The notes: generated by a model not told the origin, from the sequence alone. A stretch of 64,000 nucleotides of DNA from Fragum whitleyi (GCA_948146395.1 OX411543.1:33499058-33563057); one strand, 5' to 3'. Shown: positions 22,711 to 35,031, numbered from the stretch's first letter. Numbers and translations are program-made.

Positions 22711-24546
22711 AGCTCACCTGAGCACGGAGTGCTCAAGGTGAGCTTTTGTGGTTAGGTGGATGTCCGTCGTCCGTCGTCCGTCGTGCGTCGTGCGTCGTCC
22801 GTCGTCAACAATTGCCTTGTATGCACTCTAGAGGCCACATTTTTTGCCCGATCAACTTAAAATCTGGTCAGAATGATTGTCTTGATCAAATCTCGCACAA
22901 GTTCGAAATTGGGTCAACTGGGGTCAAAAACTAGGTCACAGGGTCAAATCATATAAAAACCTTGTATGCACTCTAGAGGCCACATTTTTTGCCCAATCAA
23001 TCTGAATTTTGGTCAGAATGATTGTCTTGATGAAATCTCGGACGAGTTTAAAATTGGGTCAACTGGGGTCAAAAACTAGGTCACAGGGTCAAATCTTAGA
23101 AAAACCTTGTATGCACTCTAGAGGCCACATTTTTTGTCCAATCCACCTAAAATTTGGTCAGAATGAATGCCTTGATGAATTCTCGGACAAGTTCGAAATT
23201 GGGTCAACTGGGGTCAAAAACAAGGTCACAGGGTCAAATCTTAGAATAACCTTGTACGTACTCCAGAGGCCACAATTTTTGCCCAATCAACCTGAATTTT
23301 GGTAAGAATGAATGCCTTGATGAATTCTCGGACAAGTTCGAAATTGGGTCAACTGGGGTCAAAAACAAGGTCACAGGGTCAAATCTTAGAATAACCTTGT
23401 ATGCACTCCAGAGGCCACAATTTTTGCCCAATCAACCTGAATTTTGGTAAGAATGATTGTTTTGATAAATTCTCGGACAATGTCATAATTGGGTCAACTG
23501 GGGTCAAAAACTAGGCCACGGGGTCAAATCATAGTAAAATCTTGTATGCACTCTAAAAGCCACATTTTTTGCCCAATCAACCAGAATTTTGGTCAGAATG
23601 ATTGGCTTGATGAAATCTCGCACAAGTTCGAAATTGGGTCAACTGGGGTCAAAAACTAGGTCACAGGGTCAAATCTAAGAAAAAACGTGTATGCTCTCTA
23701 GAGGCCACAATTTTTGCCCAATCAACCAGAATCTTGGTCAGAATGAATGTCTTGATGAAATCTCGAACAAGTTTGAAATTGAGTCAACTGGGGTCAAAAA
23801 CTAGGTCTCATGGTCAAATCTTAGAAAAACCTTGTATGCACTCTAGAGGCCACATTTTTTGCTGGATCAACCTGAAATTCGATCAGAATGATTGTCTCAA
23901 TGAAATCTGTGAAGAGTTCAAAATCGGGTCTACTGGGGTCAAAAACTAGGTCACGGGGTCAAATCTTATAAAAAACCTTGGATGCACTCTAGAGGCAATA
24001 GTTTTTGCCCAATCAACCTGAAATTTGGTCAGAATGATTGTCTAGATGAAATCTCGGACGATTTCGAAAGTGGGTCAACTAGGGTCAAAAACTAGGTCAC
24101 ATAATCAAATCTAAGAAAAACCTTGTATGCACTCTAGAGGCCATATTTTTTGCTGGATCAACCTGAAATTTGATCAGAATGATTGTCTTGATCAAATCTC
24201 GGACGAGTTCGAAATTGGGTCAACTGGGGTCAAAAACTAGGTCACAGGGTCAAGTCATAGAAAAACCTTGTATGCACTCTAGAGGCCACATTTTTTGTTC
24301 AATCAACATGAAATTGCGTCAGAATGATTGAATTGATGCAATTTTTGATGAGTATGAGATTGGGTCAACTGGGGTCAAAAACTAGGTCACGGAGTCAAAT
24401 AATAGAAAATCCTTGTAAGTCAATTGTAAGTCAACCTGAACATTAAAAAAGGTATTATCAAGTTGTACAGAGGCAGAAGAATAATGAAAAGAATTAGACA
24501 GTTCATTCAGGTGAGCGATTAAGGGCCACTGTGGCCCTCTTGTTTT
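22711..24546 (+). mobile_element. Helentron-like non-autonomous element with eleven 145-bp core repeats
   Basis: It has the same termini as the element at 3304-4376: AGCTCACCTGAGCAC with GTGCTCAAGGTGAGCT on the left, and TCAGGTGAGC followed by the hairpin AGGGCCACTGTGGCCCT and T-rich CTTGTTTTT on the right. Its core is different: eleven 145-bp units starting CCTTGTATGC near 22815, 22960, 23105 and so on to 24266, with the start of a twelfth at 24411. The repeats are well conserved and open in several frames, so reading frames here are artefacts. A paralogous empty site exists at about 59290-59400. Confidence 0.8.
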
Positions 24547-25027
24547 TCTTTTTTGCGTTGAGTAAAAAGACCGTTTTTCGTGAGATTCTACTGAGGGAGA
24601 TAACGTGGGAAAATGATAACGAAGACTCATAACCCAGCTTGAATGTTCGGATATTCGCTACAATCGACAATGTTCTTTGCAGTTTCACAATTAATTGGAT
24701 TCACTTTCCATTTTTTGAAATCCTGCTACCAAAATAAATGCCGGGCGACATTAGTGGCAGTTCGTAAATATTGAGCCTAGTTTATATCAAGATTTTATTA
24801 CAAAAAAGAAATTTTAATAATTAAAAAGTGGGTACAATTACCTTTTTTGTGCAGTCGATGTATATTTCAGTCCCTTCAAATGTACCTGATAAAGTATTGC
24901 GAAAAAAACCTTTTGTTACTAACAATTTCTTTTTTTTCTTAAAAATATTTTTCGAATATGGGATCGTTTGTTTTCAAATAACGCCAAATTAGATTTTTTT
25001 GTGAATTTTTGGTCAATTTTTTATTTG

Positions 25028-25035
<8 letters not shown>

Positions 25036-25058
<23 letters not shown>
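25036..25058 (+). repeat. (ATT)n microsatellite
   Basis: About eight ATT units in a row after GTTTATTT. Non-coding AT-rich sequence on both sides. Confidence 0.8.
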
Positions 25059-25343
25059 GAAAACGGGAAAAGGTTAAAGGCATAAAGCAGGGTTTGAAGC
25101 CCAGATGTTTTCTGCACGATTCTGTGTCATAAAATTCTAAGAAATTTTGTCGTTTGTCATATAAATGTCATTTCCAAAATGTTAAAAGTTGGGAAATTCA
25201 CGATCGCGTGTGTCTATTAAACTTTTTACTCAATTTTATTTTTAATTAATCAGCATTCGAAAGGCTCTGCCTGTACTGCAGTGTGTACTGACAAACTCCA
25301 AACTACGTTGCTGATTCGAAATAACCCCGTTGAACATATATTT

Positions 25344-25640
25344 AGCTCAACTGGCCGATTTGCCAGCGAGCTATTGTCATGGTATTGACTCGTGGGTGCG
25401 TCCGTCCGGTAGTGGGTGCGTAATCTTTTCTATACAGATCTTCTGCTCCCATTCATTAGCCCAATTTCACTGAAACTTGGCAGAAATATTCCTTGAGTGA
25501 TGCTTACCTTAATTACTCAAGAAGCGTAACAGGAGGAGGAGATATATTTTCACTTTAAAAATCATCTCCCGCAAGCCATTATGCCAATTTCGATGAACAT
25601 TTGCTTGAATGTTCCTTTGGTGACCCTCAACTAAAAAATT
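25344..25640 (+). mobile_element. Truncated Helentron-like element, AGCTCNACTGGCC head
   Basis: The head AGCTCAACTGGCCGA is followed by CAGCGAGCTATTGTCATGG, a GTCC-rich stretch, and then a core unit with ACTGAAACTTGGCAGAA and TTCCTTGAGTGA. The head and first core match the element at 30206. The rest of the core and the 3' hairpin are missing. The right limit is where similarity fades. Confidence 0.55.
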
Positions 25641-26650
25641 CAGCAAACAGTTATTCAAGAAAAAATTTGTCGCGGCGGCGCCAAAAATTTCACTTCTTGA
25701 AAATCTTCTACAATTCTCACTTTGAAAACTTGATTGTCCAAAAAAGGTGTTTGTATGAATCATTTTTACAGTACTTATCTCTTGACCACATTGAGGATTT
25801 TTTTAAACCGAAAGGCAATCAGCTTTTTGTAAGTGTTGTGGTGGATAGAAAGTATGTTGGTTATAAAGGATGACTTTTGAAGTTGTATTTTTGTGGAGCG
25901 AGAACCAAAACCAAGTAAATAACCACAAAATAGTCTAAAGAGACTTCAAAATTAGGGGTTTTTTCAGCCAAAGTGAACTGTGTTTAGCAAAATTGTTTCT
26001 ACTTTTTGATAAAACATGCAGATGTACATATTTTCAATTTGAAGTGAAAGTTTATATGAGAGATTTATATGATAAAGATATATATTAAGGTAATTACCTG
26101 AATTCAACCCTTACTCTTCTGTTAACACATACATGTATCACCAAAGAGTAACATTTCCCTAGGCATTTTGATGTACTGGAAATAATTTTTGAAAAACATT
26201 TAGAGAAGGCTGTTAGTTCTTTATATACGCTATTTCTCATCCTCTGTGACTATTGTCTACCGTTGTGGCACTTTTCTCTGTTGTCTGCTTCAGATTGTTT
26301 GAATTCTGATCTGTCAAAACCAAAATTGCCTGGTTATGAATGAAAAATAATTAATTTAAAAAAACTGAATTGAATAGTTAATTCGAGTAATATGAAAATA
26401 GCATTCTTCCATGTTATTTTATATATTAATTAAACATACAAATAAAAGTGAACACTTGATATTTTGCAAAAGATATCAATAAGGAATAAGTCTGAATTTC
26501 GTTTGAATGCTGGAGACTTTCAGAATCGTTTGAATTCTATTTGAATATCTTTTTGACAAATCTTAAGATATAAATGCAAACGGAGAAATACAGAAGGCCA
26601 TCTTGAGCCAACTGTTTTCGTTTAATACACTGGTACAATGACTAGTGTAC

Positions 26651-26897
26651 AGGGGCCTGTTTTACTAAATATCTTACGATCATTTTTTGTGCGTAAGTAA
26701 AATATAAATATTGCTACTACAAAAGCAACTAAATATGGAATTCTGCCATGCATCATCTTATTGGAATCGTCTTCTAAAGACGATTCTAATGAGAAATTGC
26801 AAAGCAGAATCAACAATGAATGAAAACACAAGGTACGATTTGTTATTTTGACTTGGTATTAATTTTTTCGTAAGAAGTTTCGTAAAATGGGCCCCTG
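26651..26897. mobile_element. MITE with GGGGCCtGTTTTAC ends, copy 1
   Basis: The left GGGGCCTGTTTTACTAAAT and right TTTCGTAAAATGGGCCCC ends are inverted repeats that extend into TTACG/CGTAA. The centre has TGGAATTCTGCC and GGCAGAAT-type pairing, plus a small hairpin ATCGTCTTCTAAAGACGAT near 26764. Confidence 0.65.
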
Positions 26898-27817
26898 GTA
26901 TGTATTCACTTACAAATGAGTCCAGAGCGTATAGCAAGGTAGTCAGTCTTATACCGTGACGATTACGTAATTAAATTCGGGTATTCGATGACTTTTTCAA
27001 ACGGTTAAATGTTTCGTGCAAAATGTCATACGTTTTATCAGCTTTCCTCTTTTGTACTTAAAGATTGACTTGCTGAGTCCAATAAAATTCACAATTCCTC
27101 GAAGCTTTTTTTCGCCTTGAACTCTCGCAAATTTTAAAGATAAGCATTCGGTAGACTGGAACTATTACGTCTAACATTTGGTGAAGCGATAATGGAAAAT
27201 GACGAGGTCTGGCTTTCAATAGACTAGACACCTGAGAGTTGTCAAAATGTGTCTGCCACTTTAGGGAGACATATCTCCTCGTGATGGTTGTATTGACAAG
27301 GATTTATGATGAAAAAGTGACAGACATGGACACTCTGCATTCGGGACATCGCTCGGACATTTCCGGGAACTCAAAAGTACTTCGGGTTCAAGTATAGTAA
27401 TTTAGGGTCATTTTTAGGTAATTCGGCTGTTGATGGTACTTCGGTCAATAGAAAAAACATCTTTCTTTCCTGCTTTCTGATATTCCATAGAGACCTTCTG
27501 GCATAATATAAATTGATGACAAAACGCAGTCACGTTTTGTTATCAAATTACAAAAATCCTCAGTTTTAATTATTGATTGCTTTAATTTTACCCAACGCCA
27601 TCTTGAAGGCTTTGACGTCATGTAATGTCACGTGCGAAACGGTGCGCTTTCTTGGCCCCGACTTTATCATTCCCGGGCTAAATTCCTTCGAATCACCGAG
27701 GCATCCCGTTTTTTTGACACTTTTAAGTCAAACGACGTACAACTTTAAACGTACTTCGGTAGGAATATCCTCTATCATATATTTTCTTACGTTTTACTAC
27801 AGAATCATATCTCATAA

Positions 27818-28152
27818 TAATATTTATCTTATAATTATACAAATATCCCTGTGATAATATCCCATATTAATCTTTTTATGGTATCACATGGATATTTTTA
27901 GAACAATGACATAATGCGGTTATTTATAGAAACTTGCATTCCTGTTAGAAAAATCGACGAAAACAGGGCAAATAGAGGTTATTAGTTAAATTTAGTACGT
28001 TCTTTGACCGTGTATTGTATGAAAAATATCTAACTCGGTTGAGGGGAATCGATTATTGTCTCGGCAGAGCCTCGACAATTATCAACTCCCCCGACCTCGT
28101 TAGATACACGTAGTTTCCATACAAAGCACTAAGTTCGTATTATATATGTATC
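27818..28152 (+). mobile_element. Foldback MITE (CTCGGCAGAGCCTCGACA hairpin), copy 1
   Basis: Left body TTTATCTTATAATTATACAA ... TGCGGTTATTTATAGAAAC, then a long hairpin whose arms read TCTAACTCGGTTG...ATTGTCTCGGC / AGCCTCGACAAT...CTCGTTAGAT and extend outward to TTAGTACG/CGTATTATA. No coding capacity. Six related copies occur in the window. Confidence 0.7.
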
Positions 28153-28769
28153 CAGAAAAGCTGCAAATAATTTCAAAACAACAGAAACGGTGTGTAAAAT
28201 GACGAGAAAGATATTTTTCAAAAAACATTGAATTAATTAAAATTTTCTATCGGAGTCTCGGATTCGTTTAAAAATAAGAATGCTTTCAATATCAGCATAA
28301 TTATGTTATATACAGGTACCGATTTAGTATGGCTAAAAAATCAAGCTAAAGGGCTTTTTATGTAAAAGCCGACCAAACAAGAAGGAAATTCCAGCAAGAA
28401 AGTCAAAAGTTAATCAGATAAAAGCCTTCGTGAAAGTCTCTCTCACTCCCAAAAGAGCAAGGAAAGTTTTCAATTATTCATTCCCCACCCACTAATGGAC
28501 ATATTAATTCAGGCATCTGAGCTGGAAAACCTGTTTAAATATGCATGAAAGTTGTGATCTCAATTCATGATTTTACGGGAAACATTTTTATTTACACGAA
28601 AGCTGGTGCAATAACATCAAATTAAGCGACATTCCCTAAGGTCAGGAAGGTCAGTAAAAGAAACATTTAAAATTCAGGTTACCTTCTACATTTAGTAGAT
28701 AAATGGATTGCCACGTTTACGTCATCTTCTCTAGTCAAAGACGACAACGATTACGCCTACCTGCCTACG

Positions 28770-29050
28770 CCGAAGGAGTAAAATTCATCTTGTTGAATAT
28801 TTCTGAATTCATATGTTTTTTCTTTCACTTGTATTGTAACTATACAAATGAGATCGTGTAAATACTATAAAATTGAAAGTAGATCGATTAGCAGCGTTTT
28901 TCTTTGTAGTGAAATGACGTAATATTGTATCAGTTTGGTGACGTCTTTTTTTTACAAACGGCATTATGTTTTTCTTTTGAAGTTTTTTAATCCTGATAAA
29001 TTATTAGAGTTTAGGTGATATTAAAAATAGAATATCGATTTGTGTCAATA
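28770..29050 (-). mobile_element. Strongly diverged copy of the TATAATATGACC MITE family
   Basis: CCTACGCCGAAGGAGTAAAAT, TGACGTAATATTG, TTTGGTGACGTC, TTTACAAACGGCATTATG and ATTAAAAATAGAATATCG follow the order of copy A at 32606. Both ends are eroded. Confidence 0.4.
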
Positions 29051-29119
29051 GAATAGCGAATTTATCAAACTTGCGGGACCATTATTATTTTATTTTCTGT
29101 TTCACGGGACAACTCTTAC

Positions 29120-29539
29120 CATTCAGAACACCACTCGGCCAATCTCACGATCAACATCGGATGTACATGGACGGACTATTTTTAAAAATTACGGGAAAAC
29201 CTTGGAAAAACTCGATGACGTCAGTTAAAATGGTGTTAGCCCTCGAAACTGTGAGTGAAAACATTCGACGTCTAAGTCACTGACGTGAAACCATCGTATC
29301 CTAATATAAATATCTTTAGATTCTAACTTAACGGCTGAAAAAATCTTATTTTTTGAGAATGATTCGTCATTCTTAAAAATTAAGATTTTTCAGCCGTTAT
29401 TTACTGTAAAAGATAAATCTACAGTGCTAGTTTTTCTTACACTGTTTCCGCCTGCTTGATTTTGTTAGATACCCATCCGCCTTACATACATCCGAGGTCT
29501 GTTGCAGTTTACGGAAATGGCCGAGTGATGTTCCGAATG
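29120..29539. mobile_element. MITE with CATTCGGAACAYCACTCGGC terminal repeats, copy 1 (420 bp)
   Basis: The left end CATTCAGAACACCACTCGG and right end GGCCGAGTGATGTTCCGAATG are inverted repeats of about 21 bases. The interior contains GATGACGTCA, GAAACTGTGAGTGAAA, and a hairpin ACGGCTGAAAAAATCTTA / TAAGATTTTTCAGCCGT at 29331-29399. Confidence 0.7.
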
Positions 29540-30205
29540 AACTCTTACAAGACAACTTAGGGTTGTAGGTGAGAATAAAAATAAAAATGATGATAAAAAG
29601 AAAAATAAAATCATGAATGAATATAAAGTTGAAAGTAGAAACTACATTTTTCTTAAAACAAAATCGAATTCAATCAGAATAATTTTTTTTAATAAGTAAT
29701 AGCCATGTTTTGCATACAAGAAATGGTTTTGAAAATATCGCAGAATAATACATCGTTGAATGTATTAGATATGTGACTTATTTCTATATAGTTTCCTGAT
29801 AAAAGTCTTTGTCAGAGGAGATAAAAGAAAAGATTGAAGACCAATTTGGGTGACTTTTAGGGTAAGTATTTCATGACCACCCATTCTTTATCCAACACAT
29901 ATCGAATAGACATAAGCCGGCATCAACAACGATTATACGATTTGTATTGCTACAATCCCTATCAAGCCTAAAATTCTTAAATTGTTACCCGAAATAAAAT
30001 AATTTCATGATTTACACCCATAGCCGAATGACTGTTAAAAGAAACATGTTGACATTAGCCAGACGAAGTTAGAGATATTGGAAGTTAACTTTGTTTGACA
30101 GGAATGCCGTACTGTCTGTTGCAGTTTGATCCCCTCAGTCAGCCTGTCTATACACAAATCTATAGATACTGGAGATTAATTTAAATTTCTAGTTATATTA
30201 TTTTT

Positions 30206-30450
30206 AGCTCCACTGGCCGAAGGTCAGCGAGCTATTGTCATGGCGAGGTGTCCGTCGTGCGTCCGTCCGTGCGTGCGTGCGCAAACTTTTCTTTAAACAT
30301 CTTCTCCTCCTGAACCAATGGGTGGATTTTAATGAAACTTGGCCAGAATGTTCCTTGGGTGACCCTCTTCTAACGTTGTTCAAGAAATTTGGATTGACAC
30401 CCAAATATGGGCATGGCAGGGCGAGGCATATTTTGACCTTTTGTTTTAGA
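30206..30450 (+). mobile_element. Truncated Helentron-like element, same head family as 25344
   Basis: AGCTCCACTGGCCGAAGG then TCAGCGAGCTATTGTCATGG, a GTCC/GTGC-rich stretch to 30290, and one core unit (CTTCTCCTCCTGAACC, AATGAAACTTGGCC, TTCCTTGGGTGACCC). The core is distantly like that of the 3304 element, but the head belongs to the 25344 family. It breaks off into an A-rich stretch near 30450. Confidence 0.55.
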
Positions 30451-30832
30451 TGAAAAAAAAAACACAAAAAAAAACAAGAACACCACATTTCTATCACAAA
30501 GGTTGTATAACTATATACGGGCATGATCATCTGTAGTTCAATTACCTCCTGCAATGACCTGGCACAATACTTTAATAGGATAGAAAAGATCACAGGGAAC
30601 CAACAAAGCCTCGAAAATTAACTTCCGGTTACACGATTCCTATCATAACTATATATTGATTGAAGTTTAAATTACTTTTGCAGAACTTGAAAAGAAATTT
30701 ACGGGTTGGGCGTTGCCACAAAATAAAACACAGAAAAGAAACTAGACAATTATTAGATTTTAATTACTTGAGGTTGAGAATAAGCGTTAGTCACACCCAC
30801 TGTAGTTCACCAAAGAAAAAAACATCGTGAAA

Positions 30833-31000
30833 TTGACATTTTCACATCGATCAAAACCATTCGAAATCAGTCACTAAAGCCCCATTCGTTCAGTCCAACC
30901 ACTCGCACAAACCATTCAAAAATACTCTTAAATTACCCAAGAAAATCAACATTTACATTCAATTTTCTCCTAGATTTAGCATATTATCATGCAATGAAGA
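30833..31000 (+). mobile_element. Truncated CATCGTGAAATTGACA-type MITE, left half
   Basis: CATCGTGAAATTGACATTTTC followed by the family's CATTC-rich arm and AACCATTCAAAAATACTC. The similarity fades before the central hairpin, and no right end is found. Confidence 0.55.
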
Positions 31001-31154
31001 CTGTATTGACCTGATATCACCTATCTGATAACATAACATAACATGATATCAGGAAGTCTATTTTTCGAAACAATTTACATAAACTTTAACCTGAATGTCT
31101 TTAATGTTTTAGGGTAATTAAGTGCTGAATATGGCTGCATGTTAAATAGAATAA

Positions 31155-31316
31155 TATGTAGGTGTCTTAAAATATCAATAAGATCTTATCTCGGCTGCGA
31201 GAATTATCATGGCGAGGCTTTGCTGCGAGAATTTATCACGACTCTGCAATGCCTCGCCATGATAAATTCTCGCAGCCGAGATCAGATCTCATTGATATTT
31301 TAAGACACTTACATAT
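31155..31316. repeat. Long foldback hairpin, 64-67 bp arms
   Basis: Arm 1 (31155-31218) includes TCTCGGCTGCGAGAATTATC and ATGGCGAGGC; arm 2 (31250-31316) includes GCCTCGCCATGATAAATTC and CTCGCAGCCGAGAT. The loop is about 31 bases. The outer pair TAGGTGTCTTAAAATATCAA / TTGATATTTTAAGACACTTA is equally well matched. It is probably another foldback MITE; it differs in sequence from the 27818 family. Confidence 0.7.
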
Positions 31317-31385
31317 ATTTCTCTATGTTCCAGTTGGCTTTAGAGAGTTTTGCTGATCCCAGTCAGTCCCTTCTGACATAAAGGT

Positions 31386-31714
31386 GTTTATCTTATAAGT
31401 ATACATATATCAGTGTGATAACATGCCATATGATATTTTTTATGATATCCCATACTTATTTTTAGAACAGTAATATCATGCGGTTAATTTTAGAAACTTG
31501 CATTTCAGTTAGAAACATCGACGAAAACAAGACAAATAGAGGTAATAAGATAAATATAATACGTGCTTAGTGTATTGTATGGAAAAAAAATATCTAACTC
31601 GGTTGTGTGAATTGATAATTGTCTCGGCAGAGCCTCGACAATGATCAATTCTCCCAACCTCGTTAGGTATTTTTTCTCATACAAATCACCAAGTACGTAT
31701 TATATATTTATCAT
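31386..31714 (+). mobile_element. Foldback MITE, copy 2, ending at the acceptor of the gene 1 start exon
   Basis: It has the same body and hairpin as 27818-28152 (ATCTAACTCGGTTGTGTG, GTCTCGGCAGAGCCTCGAC, CCCAACCTCGTTAGG). The right end TACGTATTATATATTTATC runs straight into TTTCAG|GTGC, the acceptor used by the exon carrying the start codon. Confidence 0.7.
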
Positions 31715-31719
31715 TTCAG

Positions 31720-31751
31720 GTGCTAACGAAGATCAACGCTTCAATATCAAA
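31720..31751 (+). other. 5' UTR part of gene 1 exon carrying the start codon
   Basis: A good splice acceptor (TATTTATCATTTCAG) ends at 31719, 32 bases before the start codon at 31752. This suggests that at least one further upstream non-coding exon exists and that this exon begins at 31720. No upstream exon could be picked out with confidence. The foldback MITE at 31386-31714 ends only a few bases before this acceptor. Confidence 0.5.
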
Positions 31752-34700
31752 ATGGTGGAGATATGTAATATCGCCAATCCTTGGTTCATTGTTCAAGCCC
31801 TCATTTGTATCATCTTTGCCATTCAAGTGTCTTACACAGGTACAGTACGTTCTGGTTATTAGTTTATACATGTTTTTCTTTTTTAGACTTAATCTAAAAA
31901 TCAAAATGGTGGACTTCTAATACTATCAAACAACGCTTTTATTGAAACTTTTTTATGTATATTCATTTCTCATATAGCAGCTCCCTTTGTCTTCTATAAC
32001 GAACAATCATTAGAGATACCTTTGTCTTACACATGTGTAGGATAACATTTTCTTTAATGCTTTTCGGTGGTTTATCGAGAAATAACGGTAGATTATCACT
32101 TGATAATCTCACCGCAAAAGCAGTGAAATTATCAAAAACTTAAACCCTGCTTTGATGCATTTCATCCTATCTGACGTCATCTATGCGGGGCGAAATAAGT
32201 GACGTCACAATGAACGTTGCGTAGCAATCACGCGCAAAATGACGCGCTTTACGAAAATATGTCCTAGAAATGTCACATTTTGTCTGATTTTTGCATTAAA
32301 GAAATAGAATAATCGTTTGTTTTTCGTGTAAGATCGATAAATATTTCATTTCGTGAAAAACAAAAGCTATATTTTCACTCGTGGCTCTGCCACTCGTGAA
32401 AATATAGCTTTTGTTGTTCACTCAATGAAATATAAATCGATCTTACACTGAAACAAACGATTATCCTCTATCTAAATGACGTCAAAACCATGTTTCCTAA
32501 CGTACATTTTTACAGTTCTTCTTCACACCGTTTCAAAAACCAACATCAACTTAGATCTACGTACGTTTGTATGGTATTTCTTTAATAAGAGCGTTTCAAA
32601 AACTGATTTATAATATAACCTACGTCGAGGGAGTGAAATAACCCCGTTAAATATTTTTGATATTAGACGGGCGTTATAACAATAGTGGAATAACTATACA
32701 ATGAGCTAAGAACAAAGAACAACGTTACATTTGTTAGGAAAGTGATGTCATAATGGATCTGCTGACATCATTTTGCAAACGGCGTTATATGTTTCGCGGA
32801 ATAACATGAATCGATAAATATCGTAATTTTCTCGTTTTATCACAAAAAAATGATCATATTATAAATAGAATATACAATTTGTGCTCGGTTAAAATTAGTT
32901 TGTCTCAAAATATGCACACAGCTTTACTTTGTATATTCAAATTTATATGTGAAAATCTTTATATCATACGACTTCTTGCAATTTTAAGCATAAACACGCA
33001 CTTTCAGACCTGTCATAATTTATCCCTGTCCTAGTTCTAGGACCACGGCGATTTCGCCTTGGTCAAATTGTTTAGATATATTACCCGATCAATCATGGCA
33101 GCTTGTAAAAGTACTATAACCATAAAACACCATCTTGACAATTGTGTAAATGAAGGGATAAATTTATATTAAAGTCTGAAATTGATATCATCCCTTATTT
33201 ATTAATAATTCAGGCGCTTTCTTTATGTAAAAATGTTTAAACGTTTTCCCCGATTTTCGACGCTTTTCTTCAATATTCGATGAGATAGGACAATGACGAT
33301 GAATAATGGCGGTCTGGCTCTCCCTCTCTCAATCTCGTCCTTACGTTCTGAATTGGTGGATCGCCGGCCTTGGCACTTGACCTTCGTCACGACACACTTC
33401 ACCGACTACGGTATCATTCGGAACACCACTGGTCCAATTTCACGATCAATCTCGGATGAACATAGACGGACTATTTTTGAAAATTACGGGAAAACCTTGG
33501 AAAAACTCGCTGACGTCAGTTAAAACGGCGTTAGCCCTCGAAACTGTGAGTGAAACATTCGACATCGCCAACGCTACTCGTTTAAGTCACTGACATGAAA
33601 CCATCGTATCCTAATATAAATATCTTGAGATTCTTAAATAACGGCCGAAAAAATCTTAATTTTTGAGAGTGATTCGTCAGCCGTTATTTACTGTAAAAGA
33701 TATAAATCTACAGTGCTATTTTTTCTTACACTGTTTCCGCCTAACAAAACATACCAATCCGCCTTACAAACATCCGAGGTCTGTTGCAGTTTACGGAAAT
33801 GGCCGAGTGATGTTCCGAATGTTATGGTAAAAGACAAACACAAAGATTCTGAAAAATATTTTGTCAAGAAAATGAAACAAAGAAGAAAGGAAACACTAAA
33901 GAAAAAAAGAGAATATCATCCCTACGTTCAGGATGACAAAACGATGCGAACTGTTTGCAAATGATACCCCGCTTTCCACACAAGTGTTCGTATAAAAAGT
34001 TTTGTCTTTCTGAACACAGGGCAGGTCGATGGTGAGCGTCGTAACTTAAGCTTTATAAACAACAAGTAACAAAAATGGTTGACAATAGGGTGAACACTCA
34101 TTTGGGAATAAATGAGTTATTTGATTGTCTGATTTTCTACCATTTAGTTTCACACATTTCCTTAGATGAACGACTTAATCTCCGCTCAATCGATTTGTTC
34201 TTTGTTTCATTTCTATTACTTTATATTGATTTTGCAGGTCAAAAACTGTTCAATATTTGAATAGTGGGCCTTGACTGAGGTAAAAGGGCGGAGAAAGCAA
34301 TCCACTTCTAAAGCTTCTCACTTCCCTCTTCCATTCCCCCTTCCCCTCCTTCTGTTCCATCATTCCGACTTTTAATATGGATTCGTATCCCTGTGCTTTA
34401 TAAAACCTTAGAGATAAATGATTTCCGAACATCCCATTTTCTGTTTGTTTAACATGACATTAAATGAATTTTTAAAGTGGGGTTAAACGCCGCATTTAAA
34501 AATCCTTCAGTCATACCGCGGCGGCCGGTGCAAAATTTCTTGAAGTGCAATTATGTCCTTGTCTAGCCCCCAAGAGCTATCTCACTTAGGTTTACTATTA
34601 TCCACCCTTTGCTAGGAAAACAAATTTCGGAAAGGATATGTGCTGTTCGTAAACCTATTTACAGAGCACTTTAAAACCTTGATATCACAATTGTGCTCTA

Positions 34701-34997
34701 AAGCCTCTCAACAAAGACATTCAGGGAAATATAAGATCCAATCACTCGTATAATTTGACAGCCAAAGTCTCAGATAAGATTCCAGAACAAACAGCTTTTG
34801 TAGATATTCTTATCTTGGATGTTGAATAGGCTCGATTTCTCTCAACTTTCTTCTCAAAACATTGATATTGAATATGCGAGAATTATCATGCGTAGTATGC
34901 CATTTATGCGTTCAAAATTAAAACGTTCAGGAGATGATACTTGGCTTTGCAGGTTTAACGACATGAAAAGCGTTGTACTGCATTTTAAATGTACGCA

Positions 34998-35031
<34 letters not shown>

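Larger units (their letters stand above)
24650..26650. other. AT-rich stretch with a truncated Helentron-like element only
   Basis: Besides the ATT microsatellite (25036) and the fragment at 25344, I see no structure. The + frame at 25601-25873 is not recognised. Confidence 0.45.

Noticed and set aside
23009..23949. Open frames repeating a LGQLGSKTRS-type peptide
   Set aside because: They follow the 145-bp tandem core of the Helentron-like element. The frame is open only because the unit lacks stops in that phase.
29071..33964. Open frames at 29071-29283, 33293-33523 and 33713-33964, possibly related proteins
   Set aside because: They fall on two copies of one MITE with terminal inverted repeats. 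The shared peptide similarity is DNA-level repeat similarity.
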